DNA of 64,000 nucleotides from Flavobacterium tyrosinilyticum (GTDB lineage Bacteria > Bacteroidota > Bacteroidia > Flavobacteriales > Flavobacteriaceae): assembly GCF_023656565.1 (NCBI RefSeq), contig NZ_JAMOKG010000004.1, forward strand, positions 1 to 64,000. Reading direction: 5' to 3'. The notes under the pieces are model-generated. The model saw only the letters and a program-made list of their open reading frames with translations, was not told where the DNA came from and did not search any database. A program made the translations under genes and the position numbers. Each line of letters starts with the position of its first letter. The stretch's first letter is position 1. Shown here one piece after another: positions 16,671 to 25,712 of this stretch.

Positions 16671-18215
16671 TTAAAATGGAACATCGCTGTCGTCATCATC
16701 ATCATTTAAATTACTTCCGAAAGCTTCGTTAGCAGATGGTAAATTTTTTGTTAGGAAAGGATTATCATCATGATTCATTTTAGATGGCAAATCATCGTAA
16801 CCTCCAGTAAACTCTTCAAGGTTATCAAACTTACCTAAATGTCCTAAGAATTTAAGACGAATATTTTCAAGACCACCGTTACGGTGTTTGGCTATAATAA
16901 ACTCTGCCTGACCTTGTGTCGAAGATGCTTCATCATCATCCCATTCTTCGATTTTATAATATTCAGGACGATAGATAAACGATACGATATCGGCATCCTG
17001 CTCGATCGCTCCAGATTCACGAAGATCCGAAAGAAGCGGACGTTTACTAGATCCACGGGTCTCAACGGCACGCGATAACTGAGAAAGTGCAATTACAGGA
17101 ACGTTCAACTCTTTTGCCAAAGCCTTTAAGTTTCGGGAAATTGTCGAGATCTCCTGCTCACGGTTTCCTCCTCCTTTTCCGCTTCCCCCTGCAGTCATCA
17201 ACTGCAAGTAGTCAATAATAATTAACTTAATTCCGTGCTGTGAAGCCAAACGACGACATTTTGCACGTAAATCGAAAATTGAAAGCGACGGTGTATCATC
17301 AATAAATAATGGCGCTTTTTCTAAGTTTTTCACTTTAGTACTTAGCTGTTCCCATTCGTGCTTTTCTAATTTACCTGTTCTTAGTTTTTCTGAAGACAAT
17401 CCTGTTTCAGAAGAAATAAGCCTTGTAATTAACTGAACCGATGCCATCTCCAGAGAGAAAATCGCAACTGCATGTCCGAATTGAATACTTACGTTTCTCG
17501 CCATCGAAAGGACGAAGGCCGTTTTACCCATCCCGGGACGAGCCGCAATAATAATTAAATCGGAAGGTTGCCATCCAGAAGTTACTTCATCTAGTTTCTC
17601 AAATCCAGTTGCAACACCACTCAAACCTTCTTTACCAGCGATTTCTTCAATACGTTTTTTCGCTTGAAGAACCAAACTTTGAGCGGTTTCAGAACTACGC
17701 TTGATATTTCCTTGCGTTACTTCATATAATTTAGATTCGGCTTTATCCAGCAAATCGAATACGTCTGTAGTTTCATCATACGATTCTTCGATAATTTCAG
17801 ATGAAATACGAATTAAACTTCTCTGAATAAATTTTTGAAGAATAATACGCGAGTGAAACTCGATGTGGGCAGAAGACGCAATTTTTTGCGTAAGCTGAAT
17901 CAGATAAAAATCGCCTCCAGCCAAATCTAACTTTCCGTTTTTCTTTAACTGTGTCGAAACCGTTAAAATATCAATTGGCTGTGTTTCGGTAAAAAGCTGT
18001 AAAATCGCTTCAAAAATATGTTTGTGCGCGTCTTTGTAAAAAGCATCTGGCTGTAAAATATCAATTACATCATCTACCCCTTTTTTATCAATCATCATCG
18101 CACCAAGAACAGCCTCTTCTAAGTCTATAACTTGAGGAGGAAGCTTACCTTTTTCTAGATTGATAATTGTGGTTTTGTCGACCTTAACAGGGTTTACATT
18201 TTTGAAATTTTCCAT
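16671..18215 (-). CDS. dnaB: Replicative DNA helicase
   Basis: Hexameric helicase that unwinds the fork ahead of DNA polymerase III. The 514-residue protein has the N-terminal helical domain (about 28-130), linker helix, and RecA-like C-domain with Walker A ARPGMGKT (Lys231), Walker B IIIDYLQLM, and the QLSRAVETR and LRESGAIEQDADI stretches. The C-terminus is acidic (DDDDDSDVPF). No intein is present in the P-loop or elsewhere. It is transcribed leftward alone with its own terminator. Confidence 0.98.
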   Translation of the reverse strand: MENFKNVNPVKVDKTTIINLEKGKLPPQVIDLEEAVLGAMMIDKKGVDDVIDILQPDAFYKDAHKHIFEAILQLFTETQPIDILTVSTQLKKNGKLDLAGGDFYLIQLTQKIASSAHIEFHSRIILQKFIQRSLIRISSEIIEESYDETTDVFDLLDKAESKLYEVTQGNIKRSSETAQSLVLQAKKRIEEIAGKEGLSGVATGFEKLDEVTSGWQPSDLIIIAARPGMGKTAFVLSMARNVSIQFGHAVAIFSLEMASVQLITRLISSETGLSSEKLRTGKLEKHEWEQLSTKVKNLEKAPLFIDDTPSLSIFDLRAKCRRLASQHGIKLIIIDYLQLMTAGGSGKGGGNREQEISTISRNLKALAKELNVPVIALSQLSRAVETRGSSKRPLLSDLRESGAIEQDADIVSFIYRPEYYKIEEWDDDEASSTQGQAEFIIAKHRNGGLENIRLKFLGHLGKFDNLEEFTGGYDDLPSKMNHDDNPFLTKNLPSANEAFGSNLNDDDDDSDVPF

Positions 18216-18304
18216 ATAGCGAAAGTAGCAAAATTTAAAAAAAATCTGCTATCGAGTTATAACTAATAATTGTTTATAAATAATATTGATTTGTTCATAA
18301 CCAA

Positions 18305-18340
18305 AAAAAAATCCGAAACCGCAGGGCTTCGGATTTTTAA
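18305..18340 (-). terminator. Intrinsic terminator after accA
   Basis: On the minus strand AATCCGAA pairs with TTCGGATT around a nine-base loop and is followed by a T-run. It lies just beyond the accA stop at 18356. Confidence 0.85.
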
Positions 18341-18355
18341 TCGTTAAATATGAAT

Positions 18356-19309
18356 TTACTCTTTATACTCGCCCATATTACTGTATTTGTCCATTCTCTG
18401 GGCAATTAAATCGGCTGTTGATAAGTCTTTCAATTCGTTATATCCTTTTGTAATATATTCCGCTACTGTTTTAAAAGTAGTTTCTCTGTCATAATGCGCT
18501 CCGCCTAATGGTTCTGGAATTACATCGTCAACCAATTTTTGTTTTTTCATATCAGAAGAAGTCAGTTTTAATGCTTCTGCTGCACGCTCTTTGTACTCCC
18601 AGCTTTTCCATAAAATAGAAGAGCAAGATTCTGGAGAAATTACAGAGTACCAAGTGTTTTCTAACATATATACACGGTCTCCAACACCAATTCCTAAAGC
18701 TCCACCTGAAGCACCTTCACCAACAATAATAGTAATGATTGGCACTTGCAGACGAACCATTTCAAAAATGTTTCTAGCAATAGCTTCTCCCTGTCCTCTT
18801 TCCTCAGCTTCAAGTCCTGGGTATGCACCTGGAGTATCTACCAAAGTAAGAACTGGAATTCCGAATTTCTCTGCCATTTTCATTAAACGCAAAGCTTTAC
18901 GGTATCCTTCTGGATTAGCCATACCGAAGTTACGGTACTGACGTGTTTTTGTATTGTAACCTTTTTGCTGTCCAACAATCATAAACGACTGACCGTTTAT
19001 TTTTCCAAGACCACCAACCATTGCTTTATCATCTTTAAAACCTCTATCTCCATGAAGTTCTAAGAAAGTATCTCCACAGATTGCTCTAATGTAGTCTAAA
19101 GTATAAGGTCTATTTGGGTGTCTTGACAATTGTACCCTCTGCCAAGCCGTAAGGTTTTTATATATTTCTTTTTTAGTCTCTACTAATTTTTTGTTGATTT
19201 CCTTGCACGTCGGCGTTACGTCAACGTCAGATTCTTTTCCAATAATAACGCACTTTTCTAACTGTTCTTCAAGTTCTTTAATTGGAAGCTCAAAATCTAA
19301 ATATTCCAT
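18356..19309 (-). CDS. accA: Acetyl-CoA carboxylase carboxyltransferase subunit alpha
   Basis: Transfers carboxyl from carboxybiotin to acetyl-CoA, the committed step of fatty-acid synthesis, as an alpha2-beta2 complex with AccD. The 317-residue length is typical. Visible signatures include HPNRPYTLDYI, the oxyanion and Gly-rich core TLVDTPGAYPGLEAEERGQG and the second core VGEGASGGALGIG. A TATATTTG -7 element lies on the minus strand at 19342-19349. The other carboxylase subunits are not in the window. Confidence 0.98.
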   Translation of the reverse strand: MEYLDFELPIKELEEQLEKCVIIGKESDVDVTPTCKEINKKLVETKKEIYKNLTAWQRVQLSRHPNRPYTLDYIRAICGDTFLELHGDRGFKDDKAMVGGLGKINGQSFMIVGQQKGYNTKTRQYRNFGMANPEGYRKALRLMKMAEKFGIPVLTLVDTPGAYPGLEAEERGQGEAIARNIFEMVRLQVPIITIIVGEGASGGALGIGVGDRVYMLENTWYSVISPESCSSILWKSWEYKERAAEALKLTSSDMKKQKLVDDVIPEPLGGAHYDRETTFKTVAEYITKGYNELKDLSTADLIAQRMDKYSNMGEYKE

Positions 19310-19341
19310 GGATTTTTGAATTTTGTTTGTAAATCGAACCG

Positions 19342-19349
19342 CAAATATA
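19342..19349 (-). promoter_or_regulatory. -7 element of accA
   Basis: On the minus strand the sequence is TATATTTG, a full TAnnTTTG match, 32 nt before the accA ATG. No -33 TTG is seen at the usual distance. Confidence 0.5.
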
Positions 19350-19421
19350 AAAATATTATATCATTGGCGAAGTTAATTGTTATTTAAAGTATAAAAATGC
19401 AATTTAAAAATAAGTAAACTA

Positions 19422-20312
19422 TTACAAGTTTTCTTTCTTGTTCTGATAATGTTTGAAAACACCGTTTAGAATAACTGTTATGATGATTATGACAGCTCCG
19501 ATGTAAAACTCGACACTCATTTTTTCTTTTCCTCCCAAGATAAAATAAGCCAAAACTATCCCGTAAACCGGCTCCAAATTAGTCGTTAACATTACGGTAT
19601 AAGGCGTTAATCGCTGCATCACTTTTACCGAAGCAGTAAAGGCGTAAGCTGTACAAATTGAGGCCAAAATCAATAATAAAACCCAATTATTTAAAGACAT
19701 TTGGAAAAAATCCGCTGTAAATTTTCCTTGAAATAAAAAATAAATGGTGATGAAGAAAACGCCCGCTCCAAATTCATAAAATGTAATTACTGAAGGTTCG
19801 TGATCTGAAATTAATTTTCCATTCATTAAGGTAAATAAAACCCCTAAAATGATGGCTGCCAAAGCGTAATAAACTCCCGTAAGATATTTTATTTCAACTT
19901 GAAGAATCAATCCTAAACCAGCTATAATTATTAGTCCGAAGAAGACTTCGTACCAAAGCACTTTTCTTCCATAAAATAAAGGTTCTAATAAAGAAGCGAA
20001 AAAAGCTCCCAAAGAAAATATGGAAAGCGTAATGGACACGTTGGACACATGAATTGCTTTAAAAAAGAAAATCCAGTGTAATGCTATCAATAATCCAACA
20101 AAAATCAATTTAAAAAATTCTTTTATCGGAACTTGAAAAGATTGTTTTTTAAATGCAATAAATCCGCCAAGAAAAATCATAGCAATTAACATTCTGTACC
20201 AAACCAGATTATCGGCATCAATTGTAATTAAAGCACCTAGAATGGCTGTAAAACCCCAGATAAAAACAATTAAGTGTAGATTTAAATAACTTTTTAAATT
20301 ATCGTTTCGCAT
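19422..20312 (-). CDS. EamA/DMT-superfamily transporter
   Basis: Ten-TM inner-membrane transporter made of two EamA repeats, each of five helices, about 296 residues from the ATG at 20312 (MRNDNLKSYLNLHLIVFIWG). An upstream ATG at 20348 lies deep inside lptG and adds an aromatic stretch not typical of the family, so I prefer 20312; its ATG overlaps the lptG stop by 14 nt. The segment FIWGFTAILGAL is the usual first-helix signature. Substrate cannot be read from the sequence; family members export metabolites or amino acids. Confidence 0.88.
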   Translation of the reverse strand: MRNDNLKSYLNLHLIVFIWGFTAILGALITIDADNLVWYRMLIAMIFLGGFIAFKKQSFQVPIKEFFKLIFVGLLIALHWIFFFKAIHVSNVSITLSIFSLGAFFASLLEPLFYGRKVLWYEVFFGLIIIAGLGLILQVEIKYLTGVYYALAAIILGVLFTLMNGKLISDHEPSVITFYEFGAGVFFITIYFLFQGKFTADFFQMSLNNWVLLLILASICTAYAFTASVKVMQRLTPYTVMLTTNLEPVYGIVLAYFILGGKEKMSVEFYIGAVIIIITVILNGVFKHYQNKKENL

Positions 20313-21387
20313 TACGTAATAAGTAAACTGCCAAAATTCCGAAAACAATATTCGGGAACCAAACAGCTAATAAAGGTGAGAATGTAGATTTTTCGGCAAG
20401 TGTACCAAATATTTTATCAAAGAATACAAATGAAAACGCGATTGCAATTCCAATAGCAAGGTTCATTCCCATTCCGCCACGGCGCTTCATAGAAGAAACC
20501 GAAACCGCAATAATCGTCAAAATAAATGCTGAAACCGGAATACTGTATTTTTTATAAAGAACAACCAAATAGGTATTGATGTTTCCTGAACCTCTTTTTC
20601 TTTCTTTTTCAATAAAATCGATCAGTTTACCCAAAGTTAGCGTTTCGGCAATATAAACTACTGGAGTTAAATCTGCCAATTCAAATTTAAAGGCAACATT
20701 TTTTTCTGGAGCTTTTTCAATTACATCATTTAATTCTCCTACAGTTCTTTTAGTATAATCGTATAAAACGTAAATCTTCTTTTTAGGATCCCATTTTATG
20801 CGGCTTGCAGTGATTTTATAAGTCAGTTTTTCTTTTTCAAAATGTTCTAAAGAAAAGTTGAAGGCCGTTTTTGATTCTTCGTTAAAACTGTTTACAAAAA
20901 TAAAATCGTGATCGTTAATTTGTCTGAAAACATTGGTATTTTCACCACGCATGAGTTCCTTTCCATTACCTTTCAGATACGTGTATCTAAAATTGTTATA
21001 ACCTTCACTCGCAGCAGGAACGATAAAAAATCCCATTAGCAAAACAAAAATCGAAACGATAGTTGCACCTATAATATAAGGACGCAAGAAACGTGTATAT
21101 GAAATTCCAGAACTTAAAATCGCAATAATTTCTGTATTGTTGGCCAGCTTTGAAGTAAACCAAATTACTGATAAAAACAAGAATATCGGAAACAGTGAAT
21201 TAATAAAATAAATTGTGAAATTGTAATAATAGAAGGCAATATCTCCAAACGGAATCTTGTTCTCAAGCATTTTATTTACCTTTTCAGAAACATCAATTAC
21301 GATTCCGATTGGCGCAAATAAAAGAAGCATCACAGAAAATGTCCCGAGGTACCTTTTTAAGATGTATTTATCTATTATTGAAAGCAT
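20299..21387 (-). CDS. lptG: LptF/LptG-family permease
   Basis: Inner-membrane subunit of the LPS export ABC transporter (YjgP/YjgQ family). The 362-residue protein has three N-terminal TMs (about 15-37, 50-75 and 100-125), a periplasmic beta-rich domain (about 130-265), and three C-terminal TMs (275-360). The opening IIDKYILKRYLGTFSVMLLLF is the family's typical first helix. LptF and LptG are hard to tell apart by eye, so the symbol is tentative. It is downstream of tgt and overlaps the EamA gene, suggesting one leftward operon. Confidence 0.88.
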   Translation of the reverse strand: MLSIIDKYILKRYLGTFSVMLLLFAPIGIVIDVSEKVNKMLENKIPFGDIAFYYYNFTIYFINSLFPIFLFLSVIWFTSKLANNTEIIAILSSGISYTRFLRPYIIGATIVSIFVLLMGFFIVPAASEGYNNFRYTYLKGNGKELMRGENTNVFRQINDHDFIFVNSFNEESKTAFNFSLEHFEKEKLTYKITASRIKWDPKKKIYVLYDYTKRTVGELNDVIEKAPEKNVAFKFELADLTPVVYIAETLTLGKLIDFIEKERKRGSGNINTYLVVLYKKYSIPVSAFILTIIAVSVSSMKRRGGMGMNLAIGIAIAFSFVFFDKIFGTLAEKSTFSPLLAVWFPNIVFGILAVYLLRNAKR

Positions 21388-21399
21388 ATAGTTTTATTG

Positions 21400-21480
21400 T
21401 TTCAAGTTTTTTAGTTTCAGGTTTCAAGTTGTTGGATTTCGTCCTCTAGAGAACCTGAACCCTGAAACTTGAAACTTTAA
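21400..21480. repeat. TTTCAAGTTTCAGG-type word repeat, inverted arms
   Basis: The tgt-lptG spacer holds GTTTCAAG, AGTTTCAGGTTTCAAG and, in reverse complement, CCTGAACCCTGAAACTTGAAAC. The arms can pair across about 20 nt. The same words appear at 3060-3090 and 37860-37880. Confidence 0.55.
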
Positions 21481-21484
21481 ATTC

Positions 21485-22615
21485 TTAAAGGCGCTGACTC
21501 ATATTTTTAACCATCATTTCTTTCCATGGTCTAAAATCTCCGGCTAAGATATGTTTTCTTGCCTCACGAACCAACCACATATAGAAACCTAGATTATGAA
21601 TGGTAGCAATTTGCTTTCCTAAATATTCGTTGGCCGCAAACAGGTGACGTAAATAGGCTTTTGTATATTCTGTATCTACAAAAGTATGTCCCATTTCATC
21701 AATTGGAGAAAAATCTGCTTCCCACTTTTTATTTTTGATGTTGATTGTTCCGTTTGCTGTAAACAACATACCATTTCTGGCATTACGAGTTGGCATAACA
21801 CAATCGAACATATCAATTCCTAACGCAATATTTTCTAAAATATTAATTGGAGTTCCAACCCCCATTAAATAACGAGGTTTATCTTCAGGAAGAATTTCGC
21901 AAACTACCTCAGTCATGGCATACATTTCTTCAGCTGGTTCTCCAACAGAAAGTCCGCCAATTGCATTTCCTTGCTGTCCTGCATTAGCTATATATTCTGC
22001 CGACTGGCGACGTAAATCCTTATAAGTACTTCCTTGAACAATCGGGAAAAACGTTTGCTCGTAACCGTATTTATAAGGAACTTTTTCTAAATGATTGATA
22101 CATCTGTCCAACCAACGATGTGTCATGTGCATAGAACGTTGCGCATAACGGTAATCGCAAGGATAAGGCGTACATTCATCAAAAGCCATAATGATATCGG
22201 CACCAATGGTACGCTGAATTTCCATTACATTTTCTGGCGTAAAAAAGTGGTAAGAACCGTCAATGTGCGATTTAAATTTCACCCCTTCTTCTTTAATTTT
22301 TCTATTTGAAGAAAGAGAATATACTTGATATCCTCCAGAATCAGTCAAAATATTACGATCCCAGTTCATGAATTTATGAAGTCCTCCGGCTTTCTCTAAA
22401 ATTTCTGTCTGCGGACGCAGATACAAATGATAGGTATTTCCAAGAATAATATCCGGATTAATATCGTCTTTCAATTCACGCTGATGCACTCCTTTTACAG
22501 AAGCAACAGTACCAACTGGCATAAAAATAGGAGTTTCTATAACTCCGTGATCTGTAGTAATACTACCCGCTCTTGCTTTTGACTGCGGATCTTTTTGTAA
22601 TAAATCAAACTTCAT
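21485..22615 (-). CDS. tgt: Queuine tRNA-ribosyltransferase (tRNA-guanine transglycosylase)
   Basis: Exchanges guanine at the wobble position of GUN-anticodon tRNAs for the queuosine precursor preQ1. The 376 residues from the ATG at 22615 (MKFDLLQKDPQSKARAGSI) are full length; an upstream ATG at 22684 adds 23 unconserved residues and overlaps the promoter. Visible are TPIFMPVGTVASVK, the DSGGYQV active-site loop, AFDECTPYP, QGSTYKDLRRQSA and GGLSVGEP with MGVGTP. The usual zinc ligands are not all visible: the expected CxCxxC stretch near the C-terminus is degenerate here, as in some Bacteroidota homologues. Confidence 0.95.
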   Translation of the reverse strand: MKFDLLQKDPQSKARAGSITTDHGVIETPIFMPVGTVASVKGVHQRELKDDINPDIILGNTYHLYLRPQTEILEKAGGLHKFMNWDRNILTDSGGYQVYSLSSNRKIKEEGVKFKSHIDGSYHFFTPENVMEIQRTIGADIIMAFDECTPYPCDYRYAQRSMHMTHRWLDRCINHLEKVPYKYGYEQTFFPIVQGSTYKDLRRQSAEYIANAGQQGNAIGGLSVGEPAEEMYAMTEVVCEILPEDKPRYLMGVGTPINILENIALGIDMFDCVMPTRNARNGMLFTANGTINIKNKKWEADFSPIDEMGHTFVDTEYTKAYLRHLFAANEYLGKQIATIHNLGFYMWLVREARKHILAGDFRPWKEMMVKNMSQRL

Positions 22616-22634
22616 AAATTCGTTTTTCAGTCGG

Positions 22635-22642
22635 CAAAGATA
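22635..22642 (-). promoter_or_regulatory. -7 element of tgt
   Basis: The minus strand reads TATCTTTG, a full match to TAnnTTTG, 19 nt before the ATG at 22615. This position supports 22615 over 22684 as the start. Confidence 0.55.
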
Positions 22643-22751
22643 GTTTAATTTCAGGGAAATATTATGAATTAGAAAAATTGTCAATTAGAAATTTAGCTAA
22701 TATTTTCTTAATTTCAGATTCTATTTTTAAGATTTGAACTTATCCTGATTT

Positions 22752-22860
22752 GGGCGTTCCCTAACGGTCGGGCTATCCGCTATATCTTTTGCTCAAGAAC
22801 GTATCATTTTAATTAAGAAGAAACATTTATCGCAAAAGGATGCCGCTTCTATCCCTAACG
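22752..22860 (-). repeat. Intergenic hairpin repeat, family A (copy 2, inverted)
   Basis: Read on the minus strand it starts GGGATAGAAGCGGCATCC and ends AAGATATAGCGGATAGCC, matching copy 1 at 91-165 in word order. The arms GCAAAAG and CTTTTGC enclose a longer, unconserved loop with no coding potential. Confidence 0.7.
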
Positions 22861-22990
22861 CAAACGGTTCCAAAAGAAATTTCATCCGTAAAATCGGAAT
22901 GTAAAAACTGCAACAATCCTATTATTAAAGTATAACAAACTCATTTCTTTCTTTTTGTAATTTTAATATTCAACTAAAATTTTAGAAATC

Positions 22991-23293
22991 ATGATAAATT
23001 CAGAAGATAAATTAGACGAAATCAAGGATGAACAAATTGAGAAAAACCTTGAAAACATGGATTACCCAGCAAACGAAGATATTTACAATCAAGAAGAAAG
23101 ATTAGAAGATATCGATCCTCAAGATATTTCTGGAGAAAGAATAATTAATAATGACAATCACGAATGGAAGCAGAACAGTGATAAAATCGGAAACGATTTG
23201 GATGTTCCAGGTGCTGAGCTAGACGACACACAAGAAGACATTGGCTCTGAAGATGAAGAGAATAATTATTATAGCGAAAGCGATACCAATTAG
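22991..23293 (+). CDS. Acidic, probably disordered small protein
   Basis: The 100-residue protein is dominated by Asp, Glu, Asn and Gln with no hydrophobic core, signal peptide or TM. It ends ELDDTQEDIGSEDEENNYYSESDTN. I recall this tail (DVPGxELDD then GSEDEENNYYS) as typical of a Flavobacteriaceae-specific hypothetical family, not verified. The function is unknown; composition suggests an intrinsically disordered protein. It resembles the protein at 53515-53889 in composition but not clearly in sequence. Confidence 0.7.
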   Translation: MINSEDKLDEIKDEQIEKNLENMDYPANEDIYNQEERLEDIDPQDISGERIINNDNHEWKQNSDKIGNDLDVPGAELDDTQEDIGSEDEENNYYSESDTN

Positions 23294-23317
23294 ACACCTT
23301 ACTAAATTCTAGATTTT

Positions 23318-23386
23318 TTTTGCCGCAAATTAAACAGATTCAGCTGATTTTTAAAATCATTCTAATCCGTTTAATCTGTGGCAAAA
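23318..23386. repeat. Hairpin repeat with TTTGCCRCARATTAAAC arms
   Basis: The arm at 23319-23340 (TTTGCCGCAAATTAAACAG plus ATT) pairs imperfectly with 23364-23385, and the centre contains TGATTTTTAAAATCA, itself self-complementary. Partial relatives lie at 37901-37931 and 57079-57112. Confidence 0.55.
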
Positions 23387-23485
23387 CTTTTATATACAAT
23401 TATCAATTTCTTTGATTTTATTTAAATCTGATAAAAAAAGATCAAAAAAATTTAACAATTGAAACAAACTAAAGCAGAAAATCAT

Positions 23486-23516
23486 TTGTCTCCCCACAAA
23501 ATATCCGTTACTTTTG
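23486..23516 (+). promoter_or_regulatory. Promoter of the transketolase genes
   Basis: TTG at 23486-23488, 20-bp spacer, TACTTTTG at 23509-23516: both elements match the Bacteroidota consensus. The leader would be about 18 nt. Confidence 0.65.
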
Positions 23517-23541
23517 CTACAGTTTAAAATTTTACATATAA

Positions 23542-24390
23542 ATGAAGCCTAACACACAACAATTAAGCGATTTAACGATCCAAGTAAGAAGAGATATTCT
23601 TAGAATGGTACATGCTGTAAACTCTGGACACCCAGGTGGTTCATTAGGTTGTACTGAATTTTTGGTAACATTATATCAAAACATAATGGACCGCAAAGAA
23701 GGTTTTGATATGGACGGAATTGGAGAAGATTTATTTTTCCTTTCAAACGGACACATTTCACCTGTCTTTTATAGCGTTCTAGCACGCAGTGGTTATTTTC
23801 CAGTTTCAGAATTAGCAACCTTCAGATTATTAGATTCTCGCTTACAAGGACACCCAACAACTCACGAAGGTTTACCTGGAGTTCGTATTGCATCTGGTTC
23901 ATTAGGACAAGGTTTATCTGTAGCTTTGGGAGCAGCTCAAGCTAAAAAATTAAACAAAGACAATCATATCGTATATAGCTTACACGGAGACGGAGAATTG
24001 CAAGAAGGCCAGAACTGGGAGGCGATTATGTACGCTTCTGCTAAAAAAGTAGACAACATTATTGCAACAATCGACCTTAATGGCAAACAAATTGACGGAA
24101 CAACTGATGAAGTTCTGCCAATGGGAAGTATTCGCGCTAAATTTGAAGCTTTTGACTGGGATGTTTTAGAAATCAAAGAAGGAAACAGCATTGATGCTAT
24201 CATCGCTGGTTTAACTGATGCTAAGTCAAGAACAGGAAAAGGAAAACCAGTTTGCATTTTATTGCATACAGAAATGGGTAATGGTGTAGATTTCATGATG
24301 CACACTCATGCTTGGCATGGTAAAGCACCAAACAATGATCAATTGGCTAGTGCTTTAGCTCAAAACATTTCAACTTTAGCAGATTATTAA
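23542..24390 (+). CDS. Transketolase, N-terminal (ThDP-binding) subunit
   Basis: The pyrophosphate-binding half of a two-subunit transketolase, 282 residues. It shows VNSGHPGGSLGCTEFLV at the start, RIASGSLGQGLSVALGAA, and the ThDP/Mg signature HGDGELQEGQNWEA followed by IDLNGKQIDG. The catalytic Glu is in the partner subunit 62 nt downstream. Split transketolases occur in archaea and in many Bacteroidota; together the halves act in the non-oxidative pentose-phosphate pathway. The 62-nt spacer contains CAG-type word repeats. Confidence 0.95.
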   Translation: MKPNTQQLSDLTIQVRRDILRMVHAVNSGHPGGSLGCTEFLVTLYQNIMDRKEGFDMDGIGEDLFFLSNGHISPVFYSVLARSGYFPVSELATFRLLDSRLQGHPTTHEGLPGVRIASGSLGQGLSVALGAAQAKKLNKDNHIVYSLHGDGELQEGQNWEAIMYASAKKVDNIIATIDLNGKQIDGTTDEVLPMGSIRAKFEAFDWDVLEIKEGNSIDAIIAGLTDAKSRTGKGKPVCILLHTEMGNGVDFMMHTHAWHGKAPNNDQLASALAQNISTLADY

Positions 24391-24452
24391 AAAGTGCTCA
24401 GTCTAAGCAGACAGTTTTCAGCTTAGAAACTTAGCATCTCAAAAAATAAAAA

Positions 24453-25406
24453 ATGAAAAAATACGAAAATACAGGAAGTAAAGATACTCGTTCTGGTTTT
24501 GGAGCGGGAATGACTGAATTAGGTCAAAAAAATGAAAATGTTGTTGCATTATGTGCTGACTTAATTGGATCATTAAAATTTGATGATTTCAAGAAAAACC
24601 ACCCAGAGCGTTTTTTCCAAATCGGAATCGCTGAAGCTAACATGATTGGAATCGCTGCAGGTTTAACAATTGGTGGAAAAATTCCTTTTACAGGAACTTT
24701 CGCAAACTTTTCTACAGGTAGAGTTTACGATCAAATTCGCCAATCTGTTGCTTACTCAGATAAAAATGTAAAAATCTGTGCTTCTCACGCTGGTTTAACT
24801 TTAGGAGAAGATGGAGCAACGCACCAAATCTTAGAAGATATTGGTTTAATGAAAATGTTGCCTGGAATGACTGTAATCAATACTTGCGATTACAATCAAA
24901 CTAAAGCTGCAACTTTAGCATTAGCAGATCACCATGGTCCAGCTTATTTACGTTTCGGACGTCCAGTTGTACCTAACTTTACTCCTGCTGATGAGCCTTT
25001 CGTAATCGGAAAAGCAATTTTATTAAACGAAGGAACAGATGTTACAATCATTGCTACTGGACACTTAGTTTGGGAAGCTCTTATTGCTGCTGAAGCTCTT
25101 GAAGCAAAAGGAATTTCTGCTGAAGTAATCAACATCCATACAATCAAGCCTCTTGATGAAGAAGCTATTTTAAAATCTGTTGCCAAAACGAAATGTGTAG
25201 TTACTGCTGAAGAGCACAATTACCTAGGAGGTCTTGGAGAAAGTGTTTCTGGCGTATTAGCTTTAAACAATCCAACTCCACAAGAACTTGTAGCAGTAAA
25301 AGATAGTTTTGGAGAATCTGGAACTCCGGAGCAATTAATGGAAAAATACAAATTAAACAATCAAGCAATTGTTGAAGCTGTAGAAAGAGTTATCAAAAGA
25401 AAATAA
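24453..25406 (+). CDS. Transketolase, C-terminal subunit
   Basis: The partner half, 317 residues: pyrimidine-binding domain with FQIGIAEANMIGIAAGL (Glu activating ThDP), SHAGLTLGEDGATHQ, then the C-terminal domain (about 190-317) with HTIKPLDEEAI. Lengths of the two subunits add to about 600, near that of one-chain transketolase. It could also be read as DXP-synthase-like, but the split arrangement favours transketolase. An intrinsic terminator follows at 25431-25462. Confidence 0.95.
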   Translation: MKKYENTGSKDTRSGFGAGMTELGQKNENVVALCADLIGSLKFDDFKKNHPERFFQIGIAEANMIGIAAGLTIGGKIPFTGTFANFSTGRVYDQIRQSVAYSDKNVKICASHAGLTLGEDGATHQILEDIGLMKMLPGMTVINTCDYNQTKAATLALADHHGPAYLRFGRPVVPNFTPADEPFVIGKAILLNEGTDVTIIATGHLVWEALIAAEALEAKGISAEVINIHTIKPLDEEAILKSVAKTKCVVTAEEHNYLGGLGESVSGVLALNNPTPQELVAVKDSFGESGTPEQLMEKYKLNNQAIVEAVERVIKRK

Positions 25407-25430
25407 TTTAAGTTTTCTTACTTATAAAAA

Positions 25431-25462
25431 AACCTCGGAATTTGCATTCCGAGGTTTTTTTT
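25431..25462 (+). terminator. Terminator after the transketolase genes
   Basis: AACCTCGGAA pairs with TTCCGAGGTT around a six-base loop and runs into a long T tract. Confidence 0.9.
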
Positions 25463-25676
25463 TTAGTTTTATTAGTACCAAGAGATATGTCAATAGATTT
25501 TTTGGGCATTGGTATTACTCCATCAATACTGCAAGTAATAATGAAATTTTCATTTGATGGTAAAGGAGCCATAAATCTCTAAGATCTATTCTACTTCATA
25601 AATATTGTAATGTTGCTCTTTACTATTGGTAAAATGCGCAAAATAAAAAAACACAGCATCAATAATCAATACCAAT

Positions 25677-25712
25677 AAAAAAGCCTCGAAATTAACATTT
25701 CGAGGCTTTTTA
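25677..25712 (-). terminator. Terminator after the FKBP lipoprotein gene
   Basis: AAGCCTCGAAA pairs with TTTCGAGGCTT; runs of A before and T after make it usable in both directions. Confidence 0.85.

Larger units (their letters stand above)
22616..22990. other. 375-nt gap between tgt and the acidic protein gene
   Basis: It contains the tgt -7 element (22635-22642) and the inverted family A repeat (22752-22860). The remaining bases before the ATG at 22991 are AT-rich, and I find no confident promoter or small gene there. Confidence 0.6.

Noticed and set aside
16884..17092. Short frames inside dnaB on both strands
   Set aside because: Shadows of the strongly conserved dnaB frame.
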